Shown here in pieces: positions 9,326 to 17,957 of a stretch of 64,000 bases of DNA. Below the pieces are notes generated by a model that searched no databases, was not told the DNA's origin, and was given only the letters and a program-made list of their open reading frames with translations. Numbering within the stretch: position 1 is the first letter of the stretch; every line of letters begins with the position of its first letter. This DNA is from Chromatiaceae bacterium (GTDB lineage: Bacteria; Pseudomonadota; Gammaproteobacteria; Chromatiales; Chromatiaceae): the NCBI GenBank assembly GCA_016714645.1, contig JADKCI010000005.1, forward strand, positions 310,001 through 374,000. The letters are read 5' to 3'. The position numbers were made by a program, and so were the translations under genes.

Positions 9326-10903
9326 TCACCGGAGCCCGACCCCATAAACGACTTCGGTAACACCTTGGCGCCCAATCTGCATCAGGTCGAAGAAGGCCGG
9401 GGGCACCAGGCCGAGCACCAGGGCGCCCAGGGCCAGCCCTAGCACCAGCAGCTCCTGATGGCGTCGCGGGGGCTTCAGCAGGGTCGGCGGCCGACTCAGG
9501 CCGGACAGGGCATTGAAGAGCACCCACAACAGGTAGGTCGCGGTGAGCAGTCCGCCAGCGTTTAGGGCCAGGGCCCACCACCATTGCCCCGAGGCATCGG
9601 CCGCCGCGGTCAGCAGCGTCTTGGCCGCGTAGCCGCCGCTGGGCTCCAGCCCCACCAGGGACAGGCTGGCCACCACGAAGGCGAGGATTGTGATCGGCAG
9701 GGCGCGGGCGATGCCGCCCAGGTTTCGGATCTGATCATGGCCCAGGGCCGCGGCGATGACCCCGGCGCCCATGAACATGGATGCCTTGGCAAAGGCATGA
9801 GCGATCAGTTGTAGCATGCCGCCGGTCAGGGCCCCCGCGGCCTCGGGTCCAGCGGGCGCCGCGGCGCTGCCCAGGGTCAGGGGGAAGACCAGGAAGAGGT
9901 AGCCGATCTGGGCCACCGTTGAATAGGCGATGAGCATCTTGAGTCGCGCCTGGCGCAGGGCCTGGGCCCCGCCGAACAGGATCGCCGCCACCCCCAGGGC
10001 GGCGAGCAGCGGCGCCGCCTGCTGGGTCAGAGGCGCAGGCAGGACATCGAGCCAGAGCCGCAGGATCAGGAAGAAGGACGCCTTGACCACCAGGGCCGAG
10101 AGCACGGCGCTGGCGGCGGGCGGGGCGCCCGCATGGGCCGGTGGCAGCCAAAAGTGCAGGGGGAAGAGCGCGGTCTTGGCCAACAGTCCCACCGTCATCA
10201 GCGCGACGGCCACCAGGACGACGGGCCCCGCCGGCTCGCCGCTCGCCAGGTCCGCGGTCAGCCTCGCGGAAAGCAGGGCTATATCCAGGGTGCCATAGGC
10301 GCCATAAAGCAGGGCCGAGCCGAGCACATAGAGGACGGAACCCAGGAGGGCGAAGAGCAGATAGCGCAGGGCCGCGGCCAGGGTCTCGGGGCGACCGCTA
10401 AGGCAGACCAGGGGTACCGCGGAAAAGGTCACCAGTTCCAGAGCGACATAGAGGTTGAACAGATCCTGGCCCAGGAAGACGGCGTTGAGCCCAGCCCAGA
10501 CGCCAAGCAACAGGCTCCAGAAGGCCAGCGGGACTCGGGTCTCCCGGGTCCCGGGTGGGACGCGAAACTCCGGCCAGGCGTAGAGACCGACGGCCCCCAG
10601 AATCACAGGGGTGACGAGCAGCATGGTGGCGGAGAGGCCATCGGCCTTCAGGGCCACGCCCAGGGGCGGGGCCCAGCCCCCCAGGTTATAACTCAGGGCC
10701 GCGCCGCCATGGAGCACCGCGGCGACGATGGCGACCGCCACGCCGAGCCCAAGCGCCAGGGACGCCAGGGCGACGCGGCCCGCCCAAGGCCCGCCCAGGG
10801 GAAAGGCCAGCAGTAGAGCCAGAACCGGCAGCACCAGGGCGAACACCAGGAGGTTGCCGCCCTGCGCGAGAGCCACCTCCAGCAGGGGCAGGAGGATCTC
10901 CAT
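9326..10903 (-). CDS. mnhD: Mrp/Mnh-type Na+/H+ antiporter subunit D (NuoM/N-like)
   Basis: 525 residues with about 14 membrane helices. Conserved features of the proton-pumping NuoL/M/N family are present: a TM5 glutamate in YVALELVTFS, the lysine region LLAKTALFPLHFWLPPAHAGAPP, KMLIAYSTVAQIGYL, and LIAHAFAKASMFMGAG. Its ATG overlaps the stop of the upstream subunit C gene in TAATG at 10903-10905, so translation is probably coupled. It is the last gene of the six-gene antiporter operon. The D subunit takes part in ion translocation in the inner membrane. Subunit assignment follows from the gene order E-F-G-B-C-D. Confidence 0.85.
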   Translation of the reverse strand: MEILLPLLEVALAQGGNLLVFALVLPVLALLLAFPLGGPWAGRVALASLALGLGVAVAIVAAVLHGGAALSYNLGGWAPPLGVALKADGLSATMLLVTPVILGAVGLYAWPEFRVPPGTRETRVPLAFWSLLLGVWAGLNAVFLGQDLFNLYVALELVTFSAVPLVCLSGRPETLAAALRYLLFALLGSVLYVLGSALLYGAYGTLDIALLSARLTADLASGEPAGPVVLVAVALMTVGLLAKTALFPLHFWLPPAHAGAPPAASAVLSALVVKASFFLILRLWLDVLPAPLTQQAAPLLAALGVAAILFGGAQALRQARLKMLIAYSTVAQIGYLFLVFPLTLGSAAAPAGPEAAGALTGGMLQLIAHAFAKASMFMGAGVIAAALGHDQIRNLGGIARALPITILAFVVASLSLVGLEPSGGYAAKTLLTAAADASGQWWWALALNAGGLLTATYLLWVLFNALSGLSRPPTLLKPPRRHQELLVLGLALGALVLGLVPPAFFDLMQIGRQGVTEVVYGVGLR

Positions 10904-11256
10904 TAGCGGTCGGTCTCGGGCGAGGACGGTAGCCCGGGCGGTTCGGCGTCCAGGGTGACCTGGCCGGTCGCCCCGGCGAGCCGCAGCAGCAGCGCGACCG
11001 CGAGCACCGTGGCGGCGAAGGCGACCACCAAGGCCGTGATGATGATGGCCTGGGGTACCGGATCGCTGCCTGGGTCTGCTCCCAGGGCGACCCCGCCACC
11101 ACGCCGGGCAATGACGCCGACCAGCAGGAAGACACCGCCGCTAAGGAGGTTGAAGGCAAGGATTTTGCGCAGGGCCCCGGGGTGGCTGATGAGGCCATAG
11201 AGACCAAGCCCCACCAAGGCGGCGCCGGACAGCCCGTAGAGGGTGGTGACAGTCAT
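10903..11256 (-). CDS. mnhC: Mrp/Mnh-type antiporter subunit C (NuoK-like)
   Basis: 117 residues with three membrane helices. The sequence is NuoK/MrpC-like: LYGLSGAALVGLGLYGLI, then a helix in ILAFNLLSGGVFLLVGVIA, then DPVPQAIIITALVVAFAATVLAVAL, where the conserved DPxPQAxxLTxIVI motif of MrpC is clear. The ATG at 11256 overlaps the end of the subunit B gene (stop at 11253-11255). The same frame stays open far upstream through antisense and out-of-frame sequence, but only this segment is MrpC-like, and the internal ATG gives the family's usual length. Confidence 0.88.
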   Translation of the reverse strand: MTVTTLYGLSGAALVGLGLYGLISHPGALRKILAFNLLSGGVFLLVGVIARRGGGVALGADPGSDPVPQAIIITALVVAFAATVLAVALLLRLAGATGQVTLDAEPPGLPSSPETDR

Positions 11257-12206
11257 GCCCCGCCCCCCCGGTCCGCCACCGGCGGCCCCAATAAGAGCAG
11301 CCCCAGGATGGCGGCGAGCGACGGGGTCAGGAGGATCTCGATGGCGAGGATCAGGGGCTTGGCCAGGCCGTCCGGGTAGGCCAGGAAAGCCCCCGCGAGC
11401 CAGACTCCCGAAAGCCCGATGGCGATGAAGGCTAGGGACCCCAGGACGATCAGCCAGCGCAATGGGCGGCCGGCCAGGGCCGGTGGCCGCCACAGCCCCG
11501 CCACCAGGACGAGGACCCACATGGCGGCCAATATGACCCCGCCCTGGAACTTGCCGCCGGGGGCGTCGGCCCCAATCCATAGGATATGGACCCCCACCAG
11601 GATGCCAAAGGGGGGCAGGACCTGGGCCAGCAGGGTCAGGGCGCTCCCCGGGTCCTTGGGTCCGGGCGACGCCGGGCGCCCACCCCAGGCCGAGTCCGAC
11701 GCCAGGGACCAGACCGCGACCAGGGCTAGTACCAGGACCACGGACTCCAACAGGGTGTCCACGGCGCGATAGGCGAGCAGGACCCCGGTGACCGGGTTCT
11801 TGATCCCGAGCCCTGGCAGCTGCTCTGCCACCGCCGAGGCCAGGGTTGGGGCTGGCTGCGGCAGGAGCAGGACGACGGCGGCCAACCCCGCGGTCACCGC
11901 CCCGCACAGGGACCCGATCAGCAGGCGCAGCCAGGGGCCGGGCCGCCCCCGGCGCTCGGCCGCCTCGTAAGGTGCCAGACGCGCCGCTGCCCCGAGGAGC
12001 AGGAGTCCGGTGAGCCCGCTGCCCAGAGACGCCTCGGTCATGGCCACATCCACCGAGCCCAGGCGCACCCAGACCAGCGCCACCAGGATCCCGTAGGCCA
12101 CAAAGCCAACCACGGCGGCATAAGTCTCGGACGCGGCGATGATCCAGACCGCCAACCCCAGAATCAGCAGGGCGAGGAAGGCATCGGCGGCCAGGGCGAG
12201 GCTCAT
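11253..12206 (-). CDS. mnhB: Mrp/Mnh-type antiporter subunit B with N-terminal DUF4040 (MbhD-like) domain
   Basis: 317 residues. The first about 90 contain GSVDVAMTEASLGSG, the hallmark of DUF4040/MbhD, which in canonical Mrp systems forms part of the C-terminal half of MrpA. A linker with GIKNPVTGVLLAYRAVDTLLE resembles MbhE. The C-terminal half is MnhB-like (PFGILVGVHILWIGADAPGGKFQGG). So this one polypeptide supplies the MrpA C-terminal part plus MrpB, while the NuoL-like N-terminal half of MrpA is not encoded here. The stop overlaps the mnhC start by a few bases, and the start lies at the end of the mnhG frame. Inner membrane. Confidence 0.85.
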   Translation of the reverse strand: MSLALAADAFLALLILGLAVWIIAASETYAAVVGFVAYGILVALVWVRLGSVDVAMTEASLGSGLTGLLLLGAAARLAPYEAAERRGRPGPWLRLLIGSLCGAVTAGLAAVVLLLPQPAPTLASAVAEQLPGLGIKNPVTGVLLAYRAVDTLLESVVLVLALVAVWSLASDSAWGGRPASPGPKDPGSALTLLAQVLPPFGILVGVHILWIGADAPGGKFQGGVILAAMWVLVLVAGLWRPPALAGRPLRWLIVLGSLAFIAIGLSGVWLAGAFLAYPDGLAKPLILAIEILLTPSLAAILGLLLLGPPVADRGGGA

Positions 12207-12532
12207 GGGGCTGGCTCCTCCGTGGGGGTGGCGCGGACACCTGGGGTGTCCGGCTGGGGCCGTGCGGCGAAACCCAGGAGTTGCCCCACCGTGGCCCCGG
12301 CCAGGAGGGCGAGCAGCCAGACCGCGATGAGCTTGAGCGCACCCAGGGGCCAGGCCACCTGGGGCAGGAGACCGAGCACCACCAGGCCCAGACCCAGGTT
12401 ATCCGCCTTGGTCAGGGCGTGCAGACGCGTCAGGGTGTCCGGGAAGCGCAGCAGGCCCAGGGTGCCCGCCAAAAAGAAGAAAGCCCCGAGGGACACGCAG
12501 ATGACCGTAACCATGTTGAGTGCCAGGGTCAT
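12203..12532 (-). CDS. mnhG: Mrp/Mnh-type antiporter subunit G
   Basis: 109 residues with three membrane helices. The family signature GTLGLLRFPDTLTRLHALTKADNLG is plain (given here in two parts: GTLGLLRFPDTLTRLHA and TKADNLG). MrpG is a small integral subunit of the heteromeric cation/proton antiporter. The C-terminal tail (about 20 residues, proline-rich) is poorly conserved. It overlaps the neighbouring genes by 4 bases on both sides (ATGA-type junctions), which indicates tight translational coupling in the operon. Confidence 0.88.
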   Translation of the reverse strand: MTLALNMVTVICVSLGAFFFLAGTLGLLRFPDTLTRLHALTKADNLGLGLVVLGLLPQVAWPLGALKLIAVWLLALLAGATVGQLLGFAARPQPDTPGVRATPTEEPAP

Positions 12533-12843
12533 GCCTTGTCCCGCGCCTCCCGGTCGTCCGGGTCCTGATCCCGGGTGGGTGCCGCCGGACCTGGGCGTTG
12601 GGAGCCGGTCACGAAGGCCACCCCGGCGAAAGCGGCGAGCAGGGCTAGCAGCAGGGCCAGGTCCCCAACCGCCTTGACCCCGTTGGCCACGCCCAGCAGC
12701 AGGAGGGACGCGACGCCGCCGGTGCCCAGCAACTGGGCCGCCAGCATGCGATCCGCATCCTCGGGGCCGCGCAAGACGCGGATCAGGCCCAAGGCGACGG
12801 CACCGAGCACGAAGATCGCGGCGGCGAGGAGGAACTCAGTCAT
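12529..12843 (-). CDS. mnhF: Mrp/Mnh-type antiporter subunit F
   Basis: 104 residues with three membrane helices. The motif RVLRGPEDADRMLAAQLLG matches the RxxxGPtxxDRvxAldl signature of MrpF. The C-terminal tail is charged and likely cytoplasmic. Its start overlaps the end of mnhE by 8 bases and its stop overlaps the mnhG start by 4 bases. A small membrane subunit needed for assembly of Mrp-type antiporters. Confidence 0.87.
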   Translation of the reverse strand: MTEFLLAAAIFVLGAVALGLIRVLRGPEDADRMLAAQLLGTGGVASLLLLGVANGVKAVGDLALLLALLAAFAGVAFVTGSQRPGPAAPTRDQDPDDREARDKA

Positions 12844-13351
12844 CGGCGCGATCCCCGCCTTGGGCCTCGATCAAGAGGGCCTCGTCCTTGGCAAGCCCCT
12901 CCGCCACCGGTTGGCTCGGGTCGAGGCAGTGATAGACCAGGGTGTCCCCAGGACCGGCACCCACCAGCAGGGTGCCGGGCAGCAGGCTAGTAAGAGCCCC
13001 GAAAAGGGCTCGCCCAGGGCCCGGCGGGATCCGCGTCGGGTAGTTCAGATAGCCGGGTCGCAGGACCAGGCGCGGAGCAAAGGCCAGACGCGCAATCCCG
13101 ATCCCGGCGACCACCGATTGCCAGAGAAAGCGCCAGCCGAGTCGGGCCAGGGCGCCATACCGGACCCGTCCGGGACCCGGTGGCAGCAGCCGCAGACTGA
13201 CCCAGGTGGCCGCGGCGGCGGCCAGCAGGCCCACGGCCAGATCGGCGATCAGGTTGGCACCCGTACCGAGGGTGGCAAGCAGTAGCCAGCAACCAAAAAA
13301 TCCGGCCGCCCGTGCCAGCGCTACGCCGTTCCTGGTGGCAAGGGTGGTCAT
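12836..13351 (-). CDS. mnhE: Mrp/Mnh-type antiporter subunit E
   Basis: 171 residues. N-terminal hydrophobic segments are followed by a cytoplasmic part with GALTSLLPGTLLVG and DTLVYHCLD, corresponding to the MrpE signatures around the conserved SITLTPGT and LyvHxLD regions. First gene of the operon mnhEFGBCD; the ATG is at 13351 and about 230 bases upstream hold no supported gene. The MrpE subunit helps assembly and stability of the antiporter in the inner membrane. Confidence 0.85.
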   Translation of the reverse strand: MTTLATRNGVALARAAGFFGCWLLLATLGTGANLIADLAVGLLAAAAATWVSLRLLPPGPGRVRYGALARLGWRFLWQSVVAGIGIARLAFAPRLVLRPGYLNYPTRIPPGPGRALFGALTSLLPGTLLVGAGPGDTLVYHCLDPSQPVAEGLAKDEALLIEAQGGDRADD

Positions 13352-13581
13352 GGTCGGATCTCCATGGTGCCGAGAAGGTCGAGTCGCCAGGATGGTATGC
13401 CGGAGTTGATTTCAACGTCAAGGCGCCTGCCGGCGCCTGGATTCACCGGGTGTTGGCGGTCGGGGATTTCAGCCGGCGCCCCAGGGCCATCCCCTAGACC
13501 CCGAGGCCCTGACGGAAGCGCGCGATGACGGCGCTGAACCAGATTCACCCCCTGGGCCCTTCGCAGGCTCAATCTTGCCGG

Positions 13582-15162
13582 CTAAGGGCCAGCAAACGGT
13601 TGCGACTCTATATCGTCGGGGAGGAAGGTGGACAACAGGGCCTCCAGGCGCACCGGGATGCCAGGCACGGCGGTCGGGGCGAGATTGCGTCCCGTCGGCC
13701 CCGAGGGTCGTTGGATGCCTTCATCGATCCGTTCGAGCAGATAGGGGAAGAAGGGATTGGATGGCAGGCGGGTCAGAAAATCCTGATCGACGACCAGGGT
13801 GCCCCGCTCACCGCGCGCGCTCATGGCCCCGAGACTGAAGCCGAATTCGGGCGGCGCCTTGGGGTCGGGCTGGAGCCCATACAGGGGGTCGTCCATGGGT
13901 ATCGGGATCGCCAGGTGCGACAGCGAGAAGATGCCGGGGGGATACGGCAGCTCCAGTGCGCGGTCCTCTGCTTGCAATTGGCCGGGCCCGATGCTGCGCT
14001 CGATCGTGGCATCAGTGTCATCGCTCGCATTCATGATTGCTGTGAAGCGATAGGGCTGCGGGGAGGTCGGCGTCAACCGATCGAGCGCCACATAGGCGGA
14101 GGGCCGCAGCAGCGGGCCGAATTTCAGGGTCCGGTTCACATCGAACAGCACGATCTCACTGCCATTATCGGGCAGGAGCGCATAGAGCGCCGTCAGGATC
14201 GCCGGGGTGCTGACGGTGAAATCGATCACCGATTGAAAGGTCAGCACCGGCGGTAGGCCGCCGAGCCGGCCGGCCCGCGCGAGGCGCTGGAGTTGGCTTT
14301 GCAAGGCATCGGTCAGGCGGAACGATTGGCGCGCCCCGTTGACCGGGAAGGAGTTGTACTTGAACGGATTGAACTCCGGCACGACGCTGAGCCAGGCCGC
14401 GTTGGCAAAGGGCGGCAGCACGGCGGGCAAACCCGCCAGGCCGGCAAAGCGCGCAAAGCGGGTGATGCCGATCATCGGCGTGACCAATACGATGCGGTTG
14501 GCGGGGGGCAAATCCGGGTCCTCGATCACGTCGAGAGCATACTTCATAGCGAGGGCGCCGCCGTTAGAAAAGCCGACCAGGTGCAAGGGCCCCGGGGCAG
14601 GCACACGTTGGCGTGCCTCGCGGACCGCAAGCCGGGTGGCGGCCATCCAATCTTCCCAGCGCACGTCGGTCAGGCCGGCCGGCACGGTGCCGTGCCCCGG
14701 CAGGCGGACGCCGATGGCGACGAAGCCACGATCACGGTACCGCTTAGCAATATGCCTCAAGCTGTAGGGTGAGTCCGTCAGCCCATGGAGCAGCACCACG
14801 GCCCCGATCGGCTGGCCGTCGGGTTGCATAACATAGGATCGGTTCCAGTCCTGGGCAAAGTGTGCCGGATAGACGGGGCTGTCCTCGAAGTAGCGATTGA
14901 TCGGCACCCGCTCGTCCGGATCGAGCTTCTGGCTGACCTCGGCGCGAACGCTGGCGAAGATCGATTCCTCCCGCGCCTGGTAGCCTGACCAGTCCGCCGC
15001 ATCGAGTTCGCCCTCATGCAGCTCAGCCGGGACGAAAGTGTGCCAGGGATGGAGCGGCGGGCCGCTGAGGGCCCGATACGACCGCAGCGTGAGCAGGGTC
15101 GCGCCGACCCCGACGACCCCGATCAATGCCCACTTGAGTAGCCTCTTGATAGCCATCCGCAT
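13582..15162 (-). CDS. Membrane-anchored alpha/beta hydrolase
   Basis: 526 residues with one N-terminal membrane segment (about residues 8-27), then a large domain outside the cytoplasm or facing the membrane. Alpha/beta-hydrolase features: GAVVLLHGLTDSPYSLRHIA (oxyanion loop after strand 3), LPGHG, and the nucleophile elbow GFSNGG (serine near residue 190). The acid and histidine are probably in the C-terminal third but were not pinned down. Esterase or lipase activity is likely; the substrate is unknown. A second ATG two codons in (15156) has AGAGAGGA better placed, so the true start may be there. It lies downstream of the ceramidase-like gene in the same direction, hinting at a lipid-related pair. 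Confidence 0.75.
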   Translation of the reverse strand: MRMAIKRLLKWALIGVVGVGATLLTLRSYRALSGPPLHPWHTFVPAELHEGELDAADWSGYQAREESIFASVRAEVSQKLDPDERVPINRYFEDSPVYPAHFAQDWNRSYVMQPDGQPIGAVVLLHGLTDSPYSLRHIAKRYRDRGFVAIGVRLPGHGTVPAGLTDVRWEDWMAATRLAVREARQRVPAPGPLHLVGFSNGGALAMKYALDVIEDPDLPPANRIVLVTPMIGITRFARFAGLAGLPAVLPPFANAAWLSVVPEFNPFKYNSFPVNGARQSFRLTDALQSQLQRLARAGRLGGLPPVLTFQSVIDFTVSTPAILTALYALLPDNGSEIVLFDVNRTLKFGPLLRPSAYVALDRLTPTSPQPYRFTAIMNASDDTDATIERSIGPGQLQAEDRALELPYPPGIFSLSHLAIPIPMDDPLYGLQPDPKAPPEFGFSLGAMSARGERGTLVVDQDFLTRLPSNPFFPYLLERIDEGIQRPSGPTGRNLAPTAVPGIPVRLEALLSTFLPDDIESQPFAGP

Positions 15163-15278
15163 CCTCTCTCTTGGCGACGAATCGCGATGATCGCGATCAT
15201 GTTCAGTGTGTTAAGTGGCCGGAGCCAAGGACAAGGAGCCGCCCTACCCCTGAGGGGTCAGGGTGAGGAAAAGCGCGT

Positions 15279-16052
15279 TTAGACCCTCTCGGTGAAACGG
15301 CCATCGCGCCTCCGGAGCACCAGCATCCGCGCCACGACCAGGCCCGCGATCGCCGCGGCCACATGCTTGAGGGTGTGACCGCTCACCACTTGTCCGACCG
15401 CGAGGACCTCCTGGTCGAAGGTCTCGAAGACCTTGGCCAGCGCATAGGCCAAGAATACCCAGTAGATGTCGTTACCGCGCGTATAGCGTGAGGGATAGAG
15501 CCACGCCATCGCCAGCAGGATCACCACCGAATAGGCTTGCAGGATACCGTAGGGCACCACATTACCTGCCCCGGCACGCTCCGTCACGAGCCAATAGACG
15601 GCGGAGGCCATTCCCGCCAGCAAGAGGGGCGGCAACAGGACGAGGCCCGCCCTGAGGCTGATGCGATCGACGATCTGGGCCGCGATCAGGGCCATGAAGG
15701 TGATGGTCATCGGCAGACGGTCCCAGAACAGACGCTCGTTGTCCGGCAGGAGGTGATAGTAGCCGGAGCCCAGCGCGGTCAGGATCAGGCCCGCGAAGAA
15801 GATGGCATACGTCCATCGTTCGCCCGGGTGCTCGAAGGGCGTGCCTGGCTTGAGGACGACAGCCAGACCCGCGACGCCCGCCAGCAGGAAGCCAGCGTTG
15901 GACAGGACATCCAGAAAATTCTCGACCCCGAACAGGTCTCGTTGATCGGCAAAGTCATGGTACGCGGTGGGCTGCGGCATGGCCGGCACCAGGAAGGCCG
16001 CCACGACGCTGAGTGCCGTGAAAGCAAGGATCATCCAAGTGCGGGTGGTCAA
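15279..16052 (-). CDS. Ceramidase-domain (CREST superfamily) membrane protein
   Basis: 257 residues with about seven membrane helices. Conserved polar residues of alkaline ceramidase-type metal hydrolases are present: SGYYHLLPDNERLFWDRLPMT (serine, histidine and aspartate) and a late SGHTLKH with two histidines that would complete the zinc site. The N-terminal loop has DQRDLFGVENFLDVLSN. TTG at 16052 is chosen over the in-frame ATG at 16034 because a perfect GGAGG sits about 9 bases before the TTG and nothing precedes the ATG. The family hydrolyses amide-linked lipids in eukaryotes; bacterial members are little studied, so the substrate is unknown. Confidence 0.78.
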   Translation of the reverse strand: MTTRTWMILAFTALSVVAAFLVPAMPQPTAYHDFADQRDLFGVENFLDVLSNAGFLLAGVAGLAVVLKPGTPFEHPGERWTYAIFFAGLILTALGSGYYHLLPDNERLFWDRLPMTITFMALIAAQIVDRISLRAGLVLLPPLLLAGMASAVYWLVTERAGAGNVVPYGILQAYSVVILLAMAWLYPSRYTRGNDIYWVFLAYALAKVFETFDQEVLAVGQVVSGHTLKHVAAAIAGLVVARMLVLRRRDGRFTERV

Positions 16053-16178
16053 GGTGCAGCGCCTCCGGGTGTTTGTGCTGACCTGGCGTTACCGCGCTCG
16101 GCACGGACAAGCCCACCGAGACCGACTCCGCGATCCAACGGTCACCGAGTGCCGATCACGCCTCTGCGTTCGCCAAGT

Positions 16179-16206
16179 CACATGGCAAAATAGTATAGGC
16201 CATGTG
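16179..16206. promoter_or_regulatory. Operator-like inverted repeat, possible promoter of the ceramidase-like gene
   Basis: Arms CACATGGC and GCCATGTG (8 of 8 bases paired) flank a 12-base AT-rich spacer. On the minus strand the spacer contains TATACT, close to a sigma70 -10 box, about 135 bases upstream of the TTG start at 16052. The repeat also lies about 100 bases downstream of the alanine dehydrogenase stop, but lacks the T-run after the stem expected of an intrinsic terminator. A repressor site over a promoter is the better reading. Confidence 0.35.
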
Positions 16207-16305
16207 GCAGGCGCGCAAACCAGCATAGGCGTCAGGGCCACTCGCGGCGCGGCAGCGACCGGCTACCAGCGGTCCCGCCCTCGCCGGATGGTCCATGGAA
16301 GTAGC

Positions 16306-17427
16306 TCAGCATCTTGTTACGGCCTGCTCCACGGGCCACAAATCGTAGCCGAGGGCCTGGGCCACGGCCGGGTGGGTCACCCGCCCATCGCAACAGTTGA
16401 GGCCTGCACGTAGATAAGGATCGTCCGCCAGGGCGCGTCGCCACCCCTTATCGGCCAGGGTTAGGACAGCGGGCAGGGTGGCATTGTTGAGGGCATAGGC
16501 GGATGTGCGCGGCACAGCGCCTGGCATATTTGCCACGCAATAGTGGACGATCCCTTCCTCCCTATAGGTCGGATGTGCGTGAGTCGTGGGTCTTGATGTC
16601 TCGAAGCAGCCGCCCTGGTCGATCGACACGTCCGCCAGCACCGATCCCGGGCGCATGCGAGCGAGCATCGACCGCGACACCAGCCGTGGTGTCGAGGCCC
16701 CAGGGACCAAGACGGCCCCTATGACCAGATCGGCCGAGGTAACGGCGGACTCCACTGCCGCGCGGGTCGAGTAGAGGACCCGGGCGGTCGCCCCGAAATA
16801 GGCGGCCAGGCGCTCCAGGGTCGCCGGGTTTCGGTCCAGGATAGTGACGTCCGCCTGCAGCCCCACGGCCATCTGAGCAGCATTGAACCCTACGGTCCCA
16901 CCGCCCAATACCACGACCCGCGCCGGGGCTACGCCCGGCACCCCGCCGAGCAGAAGACCGCTGCCACCGTGCTCGCGCTCCAGGGCTGTAGCACCGGCTT
17001 GAACGGACAGTCGCCCTGCTACTTGGCTCATCGGTTTGAGCAGTGGTAGTCCGCCTTGAGCGTCGGTCACGGTCTCGTAAGCGATGCAGACAGCACCGGA
17101 GGCCAGCAGGTCCCGCGTCTGGTCCGGATCGGGTGCAAGGTGCAGAAAGGTAAAGAGTACCTGGCCGGGGCGTAGACGCGCCCGTTCCTGCCTTTGGGGC
17201 TCTTTAACTTTGACGATCAACTCGGCCCGTGAAAAGACCGACTCGGGATCCCTGGCGATCAGCGCACCCGCCGCCCGATAGGCCGCGTCTTCCGCACCTA
17301 TCCCCTGTCCCGCATCGGTCTCGATGAGAACCTCGTGACCCTGATGGACGAGTTCGGCGACCGACTCAGGGGTCAATCCGACCCGATACTCTTGAGGTTT
17401 GATCTCCCGTGGTACACCAATGAGCAT
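16306..17427 (-). CDS. ald: Alanine dehydrogenase
   Basis: Reversible NAD-dependent deamination of L-alanine to pyruvate and ammonia. With the ATG at 17427 (MLIGVPREIKPQEYRVG) the protein is 373 residues, the standard length. The frame is open for 52 codons upstream, but that part is not Ald-like. Seen: the N-terminal substrate-domain lysine in IVKVKEPQ, PMSQVAGRLSVQAGA, the Rossmann loop VVLGGGTVGFNAAQ, ADVSIDQGGCFETSRPTTH, and the conserved C-terminal LADKGWRRAL. Cytoplasmic, usually hexameric. No cotranscribed partner is evident. Confidence 0.93.
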   Translation of the reverse strand: MLIGVPREIKPQEYRVGLTPESVAELVHQGHEVLIETDAGQGIGAEDAAYRAAGALIARDPESVFSRAELIVKVKEPQRQERARLRPGQVLFTFLHLAPDPDQTRDLLASGAVCIAYETVTDAQGGLPLLKPMSQVAGRLSVQAGATALEREHGGSGLLLGGVPGVAPARVVVLGGGTVGFNAAQMAVGLQADVTILDRNPATLERLAAYFGATARVLYSTRAAVESAVTSADLVIGAVLVPGASTPRLVSRSMLARMRPGSVLADVSIDQGGCFETSRPTTHAHPTYREEGIVHYCVANMPGAVPRTSAYALNNATLPAVLTLADKGWRRALADDPYLRAGLNCCDGRVTHPAVAQALGYDLWPVEQAVTRC

Positions 17428-17443
17428 CTGCTTGTTCCTGTAC

Positions 17444-17860
17444 TTAGATGGGTGCAAGGGCCCGAATTCGTCCGGGCACTCGCTCGGGCTGGGAGCCGAT
17501 GCCAATCGGGGCCCATGCCGTCCCGTCGGTAGGATGGCGCGCGATCCGGTCTGGGGCGCGGTCCCAGGCCGTCCGCCTGGCATCGAATCCGGCCCCGATA
17601 GCCCACGAAAAAGAAGCGTAGGACAGGTCGATGAGGTCCTGGTCCATGAACAGGGGTGTCAGCGTCGACGATGCAATATACGCTTCCTGGGCTTCGCGCC
17701 TCAGCCGGCTCCACAGGGCGTCTGCAAACTCCTCCGGGTGATCCAGCGGAACAAACTCAGGGTGCTCTAGTGCTTGATCTCCTTGCGGGGAGGAAAATTT
17801 CGCGGCGGGGAACAGTATAATCACTTCAGCTTTTATTTCTGGCCTGTCCCTCTTCCCCAA
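17444..17860 (-). CDS. Doubtful ORF or gene remnant upstream of ald
   Basis: 138 codons open on the minus strand, ending 16 bases before the ald ATG. A middle stretch (DALWSRLRREAQEAYIAS, then TLTPLF and DLIDLSYASF) looks protein-like and faintly recalls the N-terminal helices of serine O-acetyltransferase. The last about 45 residues are arginine- and proline-rich noise, and the catalytic left-handed helix of that family is absent. It may be a decayed fragment or chance. The opposite strand of its 5' part carries the likely promoter of the penicillin-binding protein gene. Low confidence that it is a working gene. Confidence 0.22.
   Translation of the reverse strand: MGKRDRPEIKAEVIILFPAAKFSSPQGDQALEHPEFVPLDHPEEFADALWSRLRREAQEAYIASSTLTPLFMDQDLIDLSYASFSWAIGAGFDARRTAWDRAPDRIARHPTDGTAWAPIGIGSQPERVPGRIRALAPI
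17816..17821 (+). promoter_or_regulatory. Candidate -10 box for the PBP-FtsW-like operon
   Basis: A perfect TATAAT occurs in the otherwise GC-rich gap 17428-17957, on the plus strand, about 140 bases upstream of the likely PBP start. No good -35 box is seen at the normal distance, so the call rests on the -10 match and position. Apart from this and the doubtful minus-strand ORF, the gap shows no other supported feature. Confidence 0.3.
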
Positions 17861-17957
17861 TGGCTTCCATGTCCTGCCCTCGCTTCAGGTTCAATCCCTG
17901 CCCGCCCCTGACGCTGGTCAAGGGCGGCTGGCGCGGGTCCGGGTCCCGGAGGCTTTT

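Noticed and set aside
12222..13285. Plus-strand frames opposite the antiporter genes (for example 12575-13285)
   Set aside because: Antisense to six well-matched Mrp subunits; low-complexity Arg/Pro/Ala products.
17444..17860. Full serine O-acetyltransferase gene
   Set aside because: Only a faint N-terminal likeness; no hexapeptide-repeat catalytic domain follows. Kept only as a doubtful ORF.
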